Assembly: GCF_040790665.1 (NCBI RefSeq)
Contig: NZ_CP160849.1
Coordinates: 2,381,501-2,445,500 of the forward strand
Length of the DNA stretch: 64,000 nt
Direction: 5' to 3'
Source: Sulfitobacter pontiacus
GTDB lineage: Bacteria > Pseudomonadota > Alphaproteobacteria > Rhodobacterales > Rhodobacteraceae
Made by a program: the position numbers and the translations under genes
In this document: one piece after another, positions 10,358 to 18,189 of the stretch
How the letters are laid out: each line of letters begins with the position of its first letter
Position numbering within the stretch: position 1 is the stretch's first letter
The notes under the pieces: model-generated
Told to the model about the DNA's origin: nothing
The model's input: only the letters and a program-made list of their open reading frames with translations
The model's database searches: none

Positions 10358-11092
10358 ATGTCTTTATGGGAATACGCCAATCCGGTGAAATTTTTAGGCC
10401 TCTCGGCCCGCGTACAACCCTATGTCTGGGGGGGGGCGGCGCTGTGTCTGATCGTCGGTCTGGGCTGGGGCTTTTTCGGCACGCCGGATGATTACCGTCA
10501 AGGATCGACGGTCAAGATCATCTACCTGCATGTACCCGCCGCGCTGATGGCGATCAACGCGTGGTTCATGATGCTGGTGGCCTCGCTGGTCTGGTTGATC
10601 CGGCGGCATCACGTCAGCGCCCTCGCGGCCAAGGCGGCGGCCCCTGTGGGCGTCACCATGACAGTGATCGCGCTGATCACCGGTGCGATCTGGGGGCAGC
10701 CCATGTGGGGAACCTGGTGGGCATGGGATCCACGGCTGACGTCCTTTCTGATCCTGTTCCTCTTCTACCTCGGCTATATCGCCCTGTGGGAAGCGGTCGA
10801 GGACCCCGATACCGCGGCAGACCTGACCTCGGTCCTGTGTCTGGTAGGCTCGGTCTTTGCGGTGCTGTCGCGCTATGCGGTCAAGTTCTGGAATCAGGGG
10901 CTGCATCAAGGCACCTCTGTCCCGCTGGCTACCGGCGGTCGTACCGTGTCGGATGTGTTTTTCTACCCGCTGCTGATCAGTATGGTCGGCTTTGGCCTGC
11001 TGTTTCTGGCGCTGGTCCTGTACCGCACAGGGACCGAAATCCGCCTGCGCCGCGCCCGCGCGCTGCTGGCGCGCAGCGAAAGGGGTGCATGA
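10358..11092 (+). CDS. ccmC: Haem-handling protein CcmC
   Basis: 244-residue member of the haem-handling protein family with six membrane helices. It attaches haem to the chaperone CcmE in the periplasm. The tryptophan-rich WWD domain is present as WGTWWAWDPRLTS near residues 120-132, and flanking His residues (for example YLHVP and the QGTSV region) are the usual haem ligands. The stop TGA overlaps the start of ccmD. Length and motifs are normal. Confidence 0.96.
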   Translation: MSLWEYANPVKFLGLSARVQPYVWGGAALCLIVGLGWGFFGTPDDYRQGSTVKIIYLHVPAALMAINAWFMMLVASLVWLIRRHHVSALAAKAAAPVGVTMTVIALITGAIWGQPMWGTWWAWDPRLTSFLILFLFYLGYIALWEAVEDPDTAADLTSVLCLVGSVFAVLSRYAVKFWNQGLHQGTSVPLATGGRTVSDVFFYPLLISMVGFGLLFLALVLYRTGTEIRLRRARALLARSERGA

Positions 11093-11241
11093 TGCCGGAA
11101 CTTGGGAAATACGCCGCCGAAGTACTGGCCGCCTATGGGGTGTCGCTGCTGCTGCTGGCGGGGCTGGTGGGGCTGAGCTTGAACAAAGGGCGCAAGGCCC
11201 GCGCCACACTTGCTGATATAGAGGCCCGTAAAGATGGCTAA
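11089..11241 (+). CDS. ccmD: Haem exporter protein CcmD
   Basis: A 50-residue single-helix protein. It starts at ATG 11089, inside the ccmC stop, or at the next in-frame ATG, 11092. After MMPELGKYAAEVLAAYG comes one membrane span (about residues 16-31), then a basic, Lys/Arg-rich cytoplasmic tail. This size, topology and location between ccmC and ccmG identify CcmD, the small subunit that stabilises CcmC and helps to release haem-CcmE. The stop overlaps the ccmG start by eight bases. Confidence 0.9.
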   Translation: MMPELGKYAAEVLAAYGVSLLLLAGLVGLSLNKGRKARATLADIEARKDG

Positions 11242-11773
11242 AATCTCTCCGCTCATGATCGCGCCACCGCTGGTCTTCGCCGGTTTCGTGGCGCTTGCCG
11301 CCTTTGGCATGTTCCGCCCCGATCCCGAAGGGCTGCCCTCGACGCTGGTGGGGCAGATGGCCCCCGCGCTGCCGGAAAAACCGCTGGAAGGGTTTCCCGC
11401 CGCGGCACCGGATGTGCTGACCAATGGCGAGGTGACGCTGGTCAACTTCTGGGCCAGCTGGTGCCCGCCCTGCCGCGCCGAACATCCGCAGCTGCTTGAT
11501 ATGCAGGCGCAGGGGCTGTCGATCATCGGGGTGAACTTCAAAGACACGATAGGCCCCGCAACCAGCTACCTGACCAATGATGGCAACCCCTTCGAAGGCG
11601 TCGCCTTTGACCCGCAGGGGCGCACCGCCATCAACTGGGGCGTCACCGCCCCGCCAGAGACGTTCATCATCGCGGGCGACGGCACGGTTCTGTTCCGCTA
11701 CGCCGGTCCACTGGTCGGCAGTGACTACGAACAACGCTTCCTGCCGGCGCTGCAAGACGCTCTGAAGAACTGA
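11234..11773 (+). CDS. ccmG: Thiol:disulfide interchange protein CcmG (DsbE)
   Basis: 179-residue membrane-anchored periplasmic thioredoxin that keeps apocytochrome c haem-binding cysteines reduced. An N-terminal signal-anchor covers about residues 8-25. The active site is WASWCPPCRAEHP (about residues 74-86), and the cis-Pro region APPETFIIAGDG and the central GVNFKDT are typical of DsbE/CcmG. The start overlaps ccmD. ccmE, F and H are not in this window, so the rest of system I must be encoded elsewhere. Confidence 0.95.
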   Translation: MAKISPLMIAPPLVFAGFVALAAFGMFRPDPEGLPSTLVGQMAPALPEKPLEGFPAAAPDVLTNGEVTLVNFWASWCPPCRAEHPQLLDMQAQGLSIIGVNFKDTIGPATSYLTNDGNPFEGVAFDPQGRTAINWGVTAPPETFIIAGDGTVLFRYAGPLVGSDYEQRFLPALQDALKN

Positions 11774-11778
11774 CAGCC

Positions 11779-11813
11779 GCTTCCAAATGGCCATAAATCC
11801 TCGCCGAAGGCAT
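11779..11813 (+). repeat. 35-nt repeat, left copy (inverted partner at 13311-13345)
   Basis: It starts GCTTCCAAATGG and ends CCTCGCCGAAGGCAT. The reverse complement of 13311-13345 matches it at 32 of 35 positions. The two copies bracket the DUF3445 and glyoxalase-like genes in opposite orientation. It lies 6 bases after the ccmG stop. Confidence 0.85.
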
Positions 11814-11925
11814 GGCCCTTAGCAGGCTGCGCCCCGGCAGCGGGCCTGTGCGCCACACCGCCGGCTTCGCACCGGGTGCCCCCCCCCCCGGCTGGCCCTC
11901 ATCCGCTGACCAAAAAGGAGACCTC

Positions 11926-12648
11926 ATGCCCGTGATATTGCAAACCAGACTACCGGATGCGCAGACCGGCACGCCCGGATTGCCGGGCACGGGGCCTTGC
12001 GGGGCGGAGGACTGGTTGCTGATGGACGAAGCCTACGCGCCGCAGATGGTCTACCGCGAAGCGCTGCTGGCGGACCGACCCGAGGCTGTTTTCTACCAAA
12101 GCGAGGTCGCCAGACCCGCCGCGGCAGAGCTGTTGTCAGAGGCGCTGGCCCTTCTGCCGCGTTTCGGTTTCACCCTCGGGGCTGATGCGGTGGTTTGCCC
12201 CGACGGGCGCAAGGTCACGCTGGACCGGTCGCAACCGCTGTGGACGCTGGCGCATCTGGTGCAAGAAGACCTCTGCATCCTGCAAAAGCGTGGCGATGAA
12301 CATGTGCTGACCGCTGCGGCACTGTGCTTTCCGGCGAATTGGCGTCTGGCGGATAAGATAGAGCAACCCCTGACGGGCATTCACGCCCCGGTCGAGGAAT
12401 ATGACGCCGATATCGCGCGGCGTGTGCAACGTCTGTTTGACGGCGTGCGGGCAGGGCGGCCCCTATGGCGGTTCAACAAGCTGCGCTATGCGGATGCGGA
12501 TCTGCACCAGCCGCGGCGGCGCGAGACAGGCAGCGACATGCCCTTTATCCGGTCAGAGCGGCAGTGCATCCTGCGTCTGCCCGAAAGCGACGCGGTGGTC
12601 TTTACGATCCACACCTATGTGGTGCGCGACGGAGATGCGCCTGCCTGA
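11926..12648 (+). CDS. DUF3445 family protein (haem-dependent N-demethylase alpha-like)
   Basis: 240-residue protein recognisable as DUF3445, the family that includes the alpha subunit of haem-dependent oxidative N-demethylase and DmmA of dimethylamine monooxygenase. Diagnostic stretches are LWTLAHLVQEDLCILQK, CFPANWRLADKI, the HAPVEEYD segment and WRFNKLRYADADLHQP in the middle, and FIRSERQCILRLPES near the end. The start at 11926 has a strong AAAAAGGAG site five bases upstream; a longer open frame exists but begins inside the repeat. No partner flavin or ferredoxin subunits are adjacent, so the substrate cannot be stated. Confidence 0.8.
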   Translation: MPVILQTRLPDAQTGTPGLPGTGPCGAEDWLLMDEAYAPQMVYREALLADRPEAVFYQSEVARPAAAELLSEALALLPRFGFTLGADAVVCPDGRKVTLDRSQPLWTLAHLVQEDLCILQKRGDEHVLTAAALCFPANWRLADKIEQPLTGIHAPVEEYDADIARRVQRLFDGVRAGRPLWRFNKLRYADADLHQPRRRETGSDMPFIRSERQCILRLPESDAVVFTIHTYVVRDGDAPA

Positions 12649-12687
12649 GCGGACCCGGACAGGCGCGATGGTTCGGGATTGATGACG

Positions 12688-13128
12688 CTAGGTCAGAACC
12701 AGATGCGGCTGCCCGTCAGAGGTCTTGCGCGGGGAGACCCCCTGCGCATCGACCACCGCATTGATCTGCCGCCGCATATTGCTGAACAGGGGCGAGGTCA
12801 CAACGTCAATGGCCGTGTCAAAGCGCAAGGTCAGCGACCACATGCCACTGCCCGATAGCCGCGCCGCCTTGACCACGCCGGTAAAGGGATGGCCTAGATA
12901 GCGGCCCTGCACGCGGTCCCCGGGCGTCCAGCCCTGCGCAGGGGCCGCGGCCTGGGCGCTCAGCGTGTTCCAGTCGCGCGCGCCCCATTGGTGGGCCACC
13001 ATTTCCAGCGTCGCCGCATGGGACATTGCTGTGCCTTGGGCTGCAAGGTCCGCGCGCAAGCGTTTGGCTTGGGATTTCAGCACATCAGCCGAAGGTACGG
13101 CGGTGGGATGGTTTTGGGTTGTCATCAT
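12688..13128 (-). CDS. Glyoxalase-superfamily-type small protein
   Basis: 146-residue protein. The N-terminal half (about residues 14-58) carries the pattern LKSQAKRLRADLA ... EMVAHQWGARDWNTLSA, which I recognise from proteins annotated as glyoxalase superfamily, where it forms a short helical domain, often C-terminal to a glyoxalase/bleomycin-resistance fold. Here the rest is a small beta-rich region (DRVQGRYLGHPFTGVVKAA) rather than a full glyoxalase domain, so catalysis is doubtful. It is convergent with the DUF3445 gene. The start is MM at 13128, preceded by AGGAGTGTTATG. Confidence 0.55.
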   Translation of the reverse strand: MMTTQNHPTAVPSADVLKSQAKRLRADLAAQGTAMSHAATLEMVAHQWGARDWNTLSAQAAAPAQGWTPGDRVQGRYLGHPFTGVVKAARLSGSGMWSLTLRFDTAIDVVTSPLFSNMRRQINAVVDAQGVSPRKTSDGQPHLVLT

Positions 13129-13310
13129 AACACTCCTGCTCTCGCAAAAGTCGAAGGGGGTCCGCGTTGCCCGTCAATCCGCGAGATTGAAGGTGTGTTC
13201 TTGATCAAGGACTTCACCGATATGCGGACGGCAGGGGCCTTTCCCTCTGGGGGCTATATGGCGCTTGGGTGCTGCAATTGCAATGGGGCGGTGCGGGTGG
13301 CAAGCCGCTA

Positions 13311-13345
13311 ATGCCTTCGGCGAGGATTTTCAGCCATTTGGAAGC
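13311..13345 (-). repeat. 35-nt repeat, right copy (inverted relative to 11779-11813)
   Basis: On the plus strand it reads ATGCCTTCGGCGAGG ... CCATTTGGAAGC; its reverse complement matches the left copy except for three central positions. It abuts the terminator of the lytic transglycosylase gene. Confidence 0.85.
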
Positions 13346-13378
13346 AAAACGCGCGCGTCGCAGAACCGGCGCGCGCGT
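13345..13378 (-). terminator. Terminator of the lytic transglycosylase gene
   Basis: On the minus strand, a 9-bp perfect stem ACGCGCGCG / CGCGCGCGT (13370-13378 and 13349-13357) with a 12-nt loop is followed by TTTT. It lies 27 bases after the stop at 13405. Confidence 0.75.
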
Positions 13379-13404
13379 GGCGGTTGTTTTTATTTTCGAG
13401 CGGG

Positions 13405-14208
13405 TTAGCCGTCGATGCGGGCGGCCATGATGGCGATGGCTTTCTGGTACACGCCGGCAGCGTTCCACTGTTTGATCACATTGAAGTTGGTTTGCCCTTC
13501 CTGATAGCCGGCACCGGGTTGCCAGCCTTTCTGACGCAGGAAGTTCGCGGTCGAGGCCAGCGCATCGGTCTGGTTGTAGAAATCAACGCGGCCGTCGCCG
13601 TTACCGTCCACCCCATAGCGCAGGGCATTGCCGGGCAGGAACTGAGTGTGGCCAAGCTCGCCATGTTTTGCGCCTTTGGTGCCGCCATTGATCGCGCCGG
13701 TATCAACCAGTTTCAGCGCGCCGATGGCGTGGGGGGCAAAGAAATCGGAGCGGCGGCAGTCATAGGTCAGCGTTGTGATTGCAGACACCACCGAGGTATC
13801 GCCCATGAAGCCACCAAAGGCGGTTTCCATCCCGTGGATCGCGATGATCACCCCCGCTGGCACGCCGTAGCGCGCTTCGAGTGACTGGTAGAAGCTTGCA
13901 TTGCGGGCCTTGCGCTTGCGGCCTTGGGCGACGATCGTATCGGCACCGCGCACCTGCATGAACTTATCGAGCGAATAGTTGAAGGATTTCTGGTTGCGGT
14001 CGGCGGCGATGGTGCTGCTGGCATAGCGCGCGTTGGCCAGTGCATCGAGCCCCCGTTGACCGACACCCGCGGCGGCGGCCTCTTTCGCGAAGGCGGGTTT
14101 CCAGGCGTCGAAGCCTCCCGCGTTGTTGCCACATTGGGCCGCTGCAACTGGGGCGGCGAAGCCCAAAGAAAGCATAAGTGCCGTGGCAAGACGTTTGGTG
14201 GGGCGCAT
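13405..14208 (-). CDS. Lytic murein transglycosylase, MltB-type
   Basis: 267-residue periplasmic peptidoglycan lytic transglycosylase. A signal peptide covers about residues 1-24 (cleavage near VAAAQ). The SLT_2/MltB catalytic region is seen as GVIIAIHGMETAFGGF (about 121-136), where Glu is the expected acid/base, followed by LTYDCRRSDFF and the GELGHTQFLPGNAL motif that binds glycan. The protein ends shortly after the catalytic domain and lacks the C-terminal peptidoglycan-binding domain found in longer homologues. Single-gene unit with its own terminator. Confidence 0.9.
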   Translation of the reverse strand: MRPTKRLATALMLSLGFAAPVAAAQCGNNAGGFDAWKPAFAKEAAAAGVGQRGLDALANARYASSTIAADRNQKSFNYSLDKFMQVRGADTIVAQGRKRKARNASFYQSLEARYGVPAGVIIAIHGMETAFGGFMGDTSVVSAITTLTYDCRRSDFFAPHAIGALKLVDTGAINGGTKGAKHGELGHTQFLPGNALRYGVDGNGDGRVDFYNQTDALASTANFLRQKGWQPGAGYQEGQTNFNVIKQWNAAGVYQKAIAIMAARIDG

Positions 14209-14291
14209 GAAATAACCTCTGACTATATTAAACTTCGGCTGACTCTAGCTCAGCTGTTTCGAACTTCAAATAGCAAGACGCATTCCAAGCG

Positions 14292-14319
14292 AAAGGGCGC
14301 CCCGATAGGGACGCCCTTT
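14292..14319 (-). terminator. Terminator of glnA
   Basis: 8-bp stem AAAGGGCG / CGCCCTTT with a 12-nt loop, about 40 bases downstream of the glnA stop on the minus strand. The T-run is short (TTT), so confidence is moderate. Confidence 0.6.
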
Positions 14320-14357
14320 GCTGTTGGTCTGGCCACCCGTCCGGGTGGGGACCGCGT

Positions 14358-15764
14358 TTAGCAGCTGTAGTACATGCCGAATTCAACAGGGTGGGGTGTG
14401 TGCTCGTATTTGTGCACTTCTTCCATCTTGAGTTCGATATAGCCTTCGATCTGGTCTTTGGTGAAGACGTCACCGGCCAGCAGGTAATCCATATCCGACT
14501 GCAGCTCTTCCAGCGCTTCGCGCAGGGAACCGGAAACGGTCGGGATATCGGCCAGTTCTTCGGCGGGCAGATCATACAGGTTCTTATCCATGGCTTCGCC
14601 CGGATCGATCTTGTTCTTGATCCCGTCAAGGCCGGCCATCAGCAGCGCGGCAAAGCACAGGTAGGGGTTTGCCGCCGGATCGGGGAAGCGGGCCTCTACG
14701 CGTTTTGCCTTGGGGGATTCGGTCCATGGGATACGGACACAGCCCGAGCGGTTGCGTGCGGAATAGGCGCGTAGAACGGGGGCTTCGAAACCGGGGATCA
14801 AACGCTTGTAGCTGTTGGTTGCCGGGTTGGTGAAGGCGTTCAGCGATTTCGCGTGGGACAGGATGCCGCCGATGAAATACAGCGCTTCCTGGCTCAGGTC
14901 GGCGTATTTGTCGCCTGCGAACAGGGGCTTGCCGTCTTTCCAGATCGACATGTTCACGTGCATGCCGGAGCCGTTGTCGCCATAGATCGGCTTGGGCATG
15001 AAGGTTGCGGATTTACCATAGGCGTGCGCCACGTTGTGGATCACGTATTTGTATTTCTGCAGCTCGTCCGCCTGTTCGGTCAGCGTGCCGAAGATCAGGC
15101 CCAGTTCGTGCTGGCAGGACGCCACTTCGTGGTGGTGTTTGTCGACCTTCATGCCAAGACGTTTCATGGTCGACAGCATTTCGGCGCGCAGGTCCTGTGC
15201 TTCGTCCGTGGGGTTCACGGGGAAGTAGCCGCCCTTGAGGCCCGGGCGGTGGCCCATGTTGCCCATTTCATAGTCGGTGTCGGTGTTCCAGGACGCGTCG
15301 GACGCATCAACTTCGTAGGATACCTTGTTGATCGAGTTCGAGAATTTGACGTTATCGAACAGGAAGAATTCGGCTTCCGGACCCATATAGGCCACATCAC
15401 CGATACCGGAGGCTTTCAGATAGGCTTCGGCTTTTTGCGCGGTGCCACGGGGGTCACGCTCGTAGGCTTCGCCTGTGTCGGGCTCTACAACAGAGCAGTG
15501 CACGCAGATGGTTTTTTCGGCATAGAACGGATCAACATAAGCGGTGTCCGTGTCGAGCATCAGCTTCATGTCGGAGGCTTCGATGCTTTTCCAACCCGCG
15601 ATGGAGGAGCCGTCAAACATGAACCCTTCTTCGACAAAATCTTCGTCAACAAGATCGGAGACGATTGTCACGTGCTGCAGTTTACCGCGTGTATCGGTGA
15701 AACGTACATCAACGTATTCGATGTCCTCGTCCTTGATCTTCTTCAGGAAGTCCTTGGTGCTCAT
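14358..15764 (-). CDS. glnA: Glutamine synthetase type I
   Basis: 468-residue GSI-beta type glutamine synthetase, which makes glutamine from glutamate, ammonia and ATP in a dodecamer. The N-terminal beta-grasp domain (VDVRFTDTRGKLQHV) and the catalytic domain with MGPEAEFFLFD, NGSGMHVNMSIWKDGKP and NRSGCVRIP are all present. The adenylylation site motif KNLYDLPAEE is near residues 395-404, so activity is probably controlled by GlnE. It is 36 bases downstream of glnB on the same strand, the classical glnBA operon. Confidence 0.98.
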   Translation of the reverse strand: MSTKDFLKKIKDEDIEYVDVRFTDTRGKLQHVTIVSDLVDEDFVEEGFMFDGSSIAGWKSIEASDMKLMLDTDTAYVDPFYAEKTICVHCSVVEPDTGEAYERDPRGTAQKAEAYLKASGIGDVAYMGPEAEFFLFDNVKFSNSINKVSYEVDASDASWNTDTDYEMGNMGHRPGLKGGYFPVNPTDEAQDLRAEMLSTMKRLGMKVDKHHHEVASCQHELGLIFGTLTEQADELQKYKYVIHNVAHAYGKSATFMPKPIYGDNGSGMHVNMSIWKDGKPLFAGDKYADLSQEALYFIGGILSHAKSLNAFTNPATNSYKRLIPGFEAPVLRAYSARNRSGCVRIPWTESPKAKRVEARFPDPAANPYLCFAALLMAGLDGIKNKIDPGEAMDKNLYDLPAEELADIPTVSGSLREALEELQSDMDYLLAGDVFTKDQIEGYIELKMEEVHKYEHTPHPVEFGMYYSC

Positions 15765-15800
15765 TGGATGATATCCTTTTCTTGAATCTCGTAAATTCGA

Positions 15801-16184
<384 letters not shown>

Positions 16185-16251
16185 TCATCTCACCGTGCGG
16201 GCCGACGGTCTACCAGACGCGCGATGGAGTCCACCGAAAGAGGCGAAAATT

Positions 16252-16297
16252 TGTGCGCATCGGCTGTTTTATGTGCGCTGCGATTAAAATATGTGCA
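16252..16297. promoter_or_regulatory. Three phased TGTGC direct repeats in the glnB/nnrD divergent region
   Basis: TGTGCGC at 16252, TGTGCGC at 16272 and TGTGCA at 16292 start exactly 20 bases apart, about two helical turns, between the divergent glnB and nnrD genes. The spacing suggests binding of a regulator to one face of the DNA. NtrC is a natural candidate from context, but the sequence is not a textbook NtrC palindrome. Confidence 0.4.
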
Positions 16298-16385
16298 GTT
16301 TGAAAATCCACGTGCTGGCAGCCTTGGCTATCGCTTGGGCAGGTGGTTTATCTTTGGGCAAAAGACGGACCAGAAAGGGGCTGCC

Positions 16386-17228
16386 ATGCAACCGACTGCC
16401 ATCACCGCAGACACGCTGGACTTTGATCAACTGGCCAAGGGGCAGGGGCATAAGTTCGACCACGGGCACGCGATTGTCGTGACCGGTGGGGCCGGGCGCA
16501 CAGGTGCGGCGCGGCTGTCCGGGCGTGCGGCGTTGCGGATGGGGGCGGGGCTGGTCACGCTGGCCGTACCACCCGCCGCGCAGATGGAGGTGGCGATGCA
16601 GATCACCGCCTTGATGCTGTCGCGCGTCACAGGCCCCGAGGATTTGGCAGAGCTGGCCGGTGACAAACGCGTGCGGGCAATGTGCATCGGGCCGGGCTTG
16701 GGGCTGAAACCGGCCCATGTGGCGCTGGTGCAGGCAGTGCTTGAATGCGGTAAGCCCTGCGTGCTGGACGCCGATGCGCTGACCCTGATCGCGCAGGAGC
16801 CCACCCTGTGGGAGCACCTTGGCCCGCACTGCGTGCTGACCCCTCATGGCGGAGAGTTCGCGCGCCTTTTCAAGCAGATATCCGAGGGTGACGCCGATAA
16901 GGCGCAGGCCTGTCTGATGGCAGCGCAAAAGGCGGGGGCGGTTGTTCTGTATAAGGGGGCGACCACGCTGATCGCGCATCCCGACGGCCGCGTCGTGGCG
17001 CATCACGGCACGGGCGATCGCGCGGCCCCGTGGCTTGCCACCGCAGGCGCGGGGGATGTGCTGTCGGGTATGATCACCGGTCTGCTGGCCCGCGGCATCG
17101 CGCCTTTCGAGGCGGCGCAATACGCGACCTGGCTGCATGTAGAGGCCGCGCGTCAGTTCGGACCGGGGCTGATCGCCGAAGATCTGGTCGAAGAAATCCC
17201 CCGCGTCTTCAAGGCGCTGGACCTCTAG
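16386..17228 (+). CDS. nnrD: ADP-dependent NAD(P)H-hydrate dehydratase (stand-alone)
   Basis: 280-residue ribokinase-like enzyme that dehydrates damaged NAD(P)HX back to NAD(P)H. Family motifs: GGAGRTGAARLSGRAALRMGAG near residues 34-55 (quoted part only), VLDADALTLIA, LTPHGGEFARLF, and the C-terminal ATAGAGDVLSGMITGLLARG with the catalytic Asp. The start at 16386 has an AGAAAGGGG site; the frame is open upstream, but only through antisense glnB sequence. In many bacteria this domain is fused to an N-terminal NnrE epimerase (YjeF_N); that part is missing here, and the protein starts where the interdomain linker would be. Confidence 0.85.
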   Translation: MQPTAITADTLDFDQLAKGQGHKFDHGHAIVVTGGAGRTGAARLSGRAALRMGAGLVTLAVPPAAQMEVAMQITALMLSRVTGPEDLAELAGDKRVRAMCIGPGLGLKPAHVALVQAVLECGKPCVLDADALTLIAQEPTLWEHLGPHCVLTPHGGEFARLFKQISEGDADKAQACLMAAQKAGAVVLYKGATTLIAHPDGRVVAHHGTGDRAAPWLATAGAGDVLSGMITGLLARGIAPFEAAQYATWLHVEAARQFGPGLIAEDLVEEIPRVFKALDL

Positions 17229-17331
17229 CGGCGGTCGGGTGCAGGCCCGCGTGGCAGGGGAGAAAAACTATACGTCATGCGCGTTTTTCCCCCTCGCCAC
17301 TGGGAAATTTCTTTGATAGTGAACGCGCAAT

Positions 17332-17415
17332 GCGGGTGTGGCGGAATTGGTAGACGCACCAGATTTAGGTTCTGGCGCCTATGGCGTGGGGGTTCGAGTC
17401 CCTTCACCCGCACCA
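17332..17415 (+). tRNA. tRNA-Leu(UAG)
   Basis: 84-nt cloverleaf with acceptor stem GCGGGTG / CACCCGC, discriminator A and encoded CCA. The anticodon loop TTTAGGT between CCAGA and TCTGG gives anticodon TAG. The extra nucleotides after the anticodon stem form the long class II variable arm expected for leucine. T-arm GGGGGTTCGAGTCCC is intact. Confidence 0.97.
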
Positions 17416-17494
17416 CTTCAACTTATTGATAATCATACATAATTCGCGCGCTTCAGTGCTTGCGTTTTGATGTCTGTCTTGGCAGTGAACTATG

Positions 17495-17525
17495 CGCCGC
17501 GCCCGAAGGGTGTTCGGGCGCGGCG
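17495..17525. terminator. GC-rich hairpin between tRNA-Leu and the Ala/Pro-rich gene
   Basis: Perfect 13-bp inverted repeat CGCCGCGCCCGAA / TTCGGGCGCGGCG with a 5-nt loop. It sits between a plus-strand tRNA and the end of a minus-strand gene. There is no T-tract on either side. Confidence 0.5.
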
Positions 17526-17537
17526 GGGCTGCGTGGG

Positions 17538-18050
17538 TTACGCGGCGGCTTTCAGCGCTTTGTCGGCCTTGTCGGCGACGGGCTCAGCGGCGGATTTGGC
17601 CGTTGATGCGGCCTCTGTTGGCGCGTTCGATTTCAGCAGGGCCGACAGGTAGGATTTGCTGGCCTGCTGGGGCGAGCTGCTGACCGGCGCGATCGAGTCG
17701 ATCAGGCTGCGGGCCTGTGCGGCTTCGATCCGGGCTTCGGCTGCGGCGCGGGCTTGCGCCTCGCTCATGCCGCTGTCTTCGGCGTCCGAGGTGGCAACCG
17801 GGGTTGGGGCGACGGGGGCCGGAGCCTCCGCAGCAGGGGCTTGCGCTTTCTGCGCAGGGGCGGCGGCCTGAGACGACTGCGCAGGGGCAGTTTCAGCGGT
17901 GGGCTGCGTCTCTTGCGCGGCCGGCTGTTCGTCTTTGGCTTTGGCGTTGTTCTTTTCGGTGTTACCGGTCTCGGACTTATCTTTCTGTTTCTCGGCCCCT
18001 TTGGGCTGAGACTGCTGGCTGCCGCCAGAGAAAAGTGAACTTACTAACAT
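17538..18050 (-). CDS. Ala/Pro/Gln-rich low-complexity protein of unknown function
   Basis: 170-residue protein with no recognised domain. Residues 10-100 are low-complexity, dominated by Ala, Gln, Pro, Lys and Glu, with repeated PAA/APA units. A short, better-ordered helix follows (SEAQARAAAEARIEAAQARS, about 95-114), then a Ser/Ala-rich tail ending DKADKALKAAA. There is no clear signal peptide or membrane span. An AAGG site lies 10 bases before ATG 18050. The coding sense is supported by strand-consistent codon use and the clean start, but nothing indicates a function. Confidence 0.6.
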   Translation of the reverse strand: MLVSSLFSGGSQQSQPKGAEKQKDKSETGNTEKNNAKAKDEQPAAQETQPTAETAPAQSSQAAAPAQKAQAPAAEAPAPVAPTPVATSDAEDSGMSEAQARAAAEARIEAAQARSLIDSIAPVSSSPQQASKSYLSALLKSNAPTEAASTAKSAAEPVADKADKALKAAA

Positions 18051-18148
18051 AGATGTGCCTTTTCAGTTGGTTACCTACATGACTGAAGCACCTGCCTGAC
18101 CGGTGTGGCGAAAAAATGGTCCAATTAAGGTTAATGCAAAGCTGAAAT

Positions 18149-18176
18149 ACCCGCGCAGATAGTATGCTGCGCGGGT
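18149..18176 (-). terminator. Terminator of the antiporter gene
   Basis: 10-bp perfect stem ACCCGCGCAG / CTGCGCGGGT with an 8-nt loop. On the minus strand it is followed by ATTTC. It lies 14 bases after the antiporter stop. Confidence 0.65.
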
Positions 18177-18189
18177 GGGTGTGGTCTGA

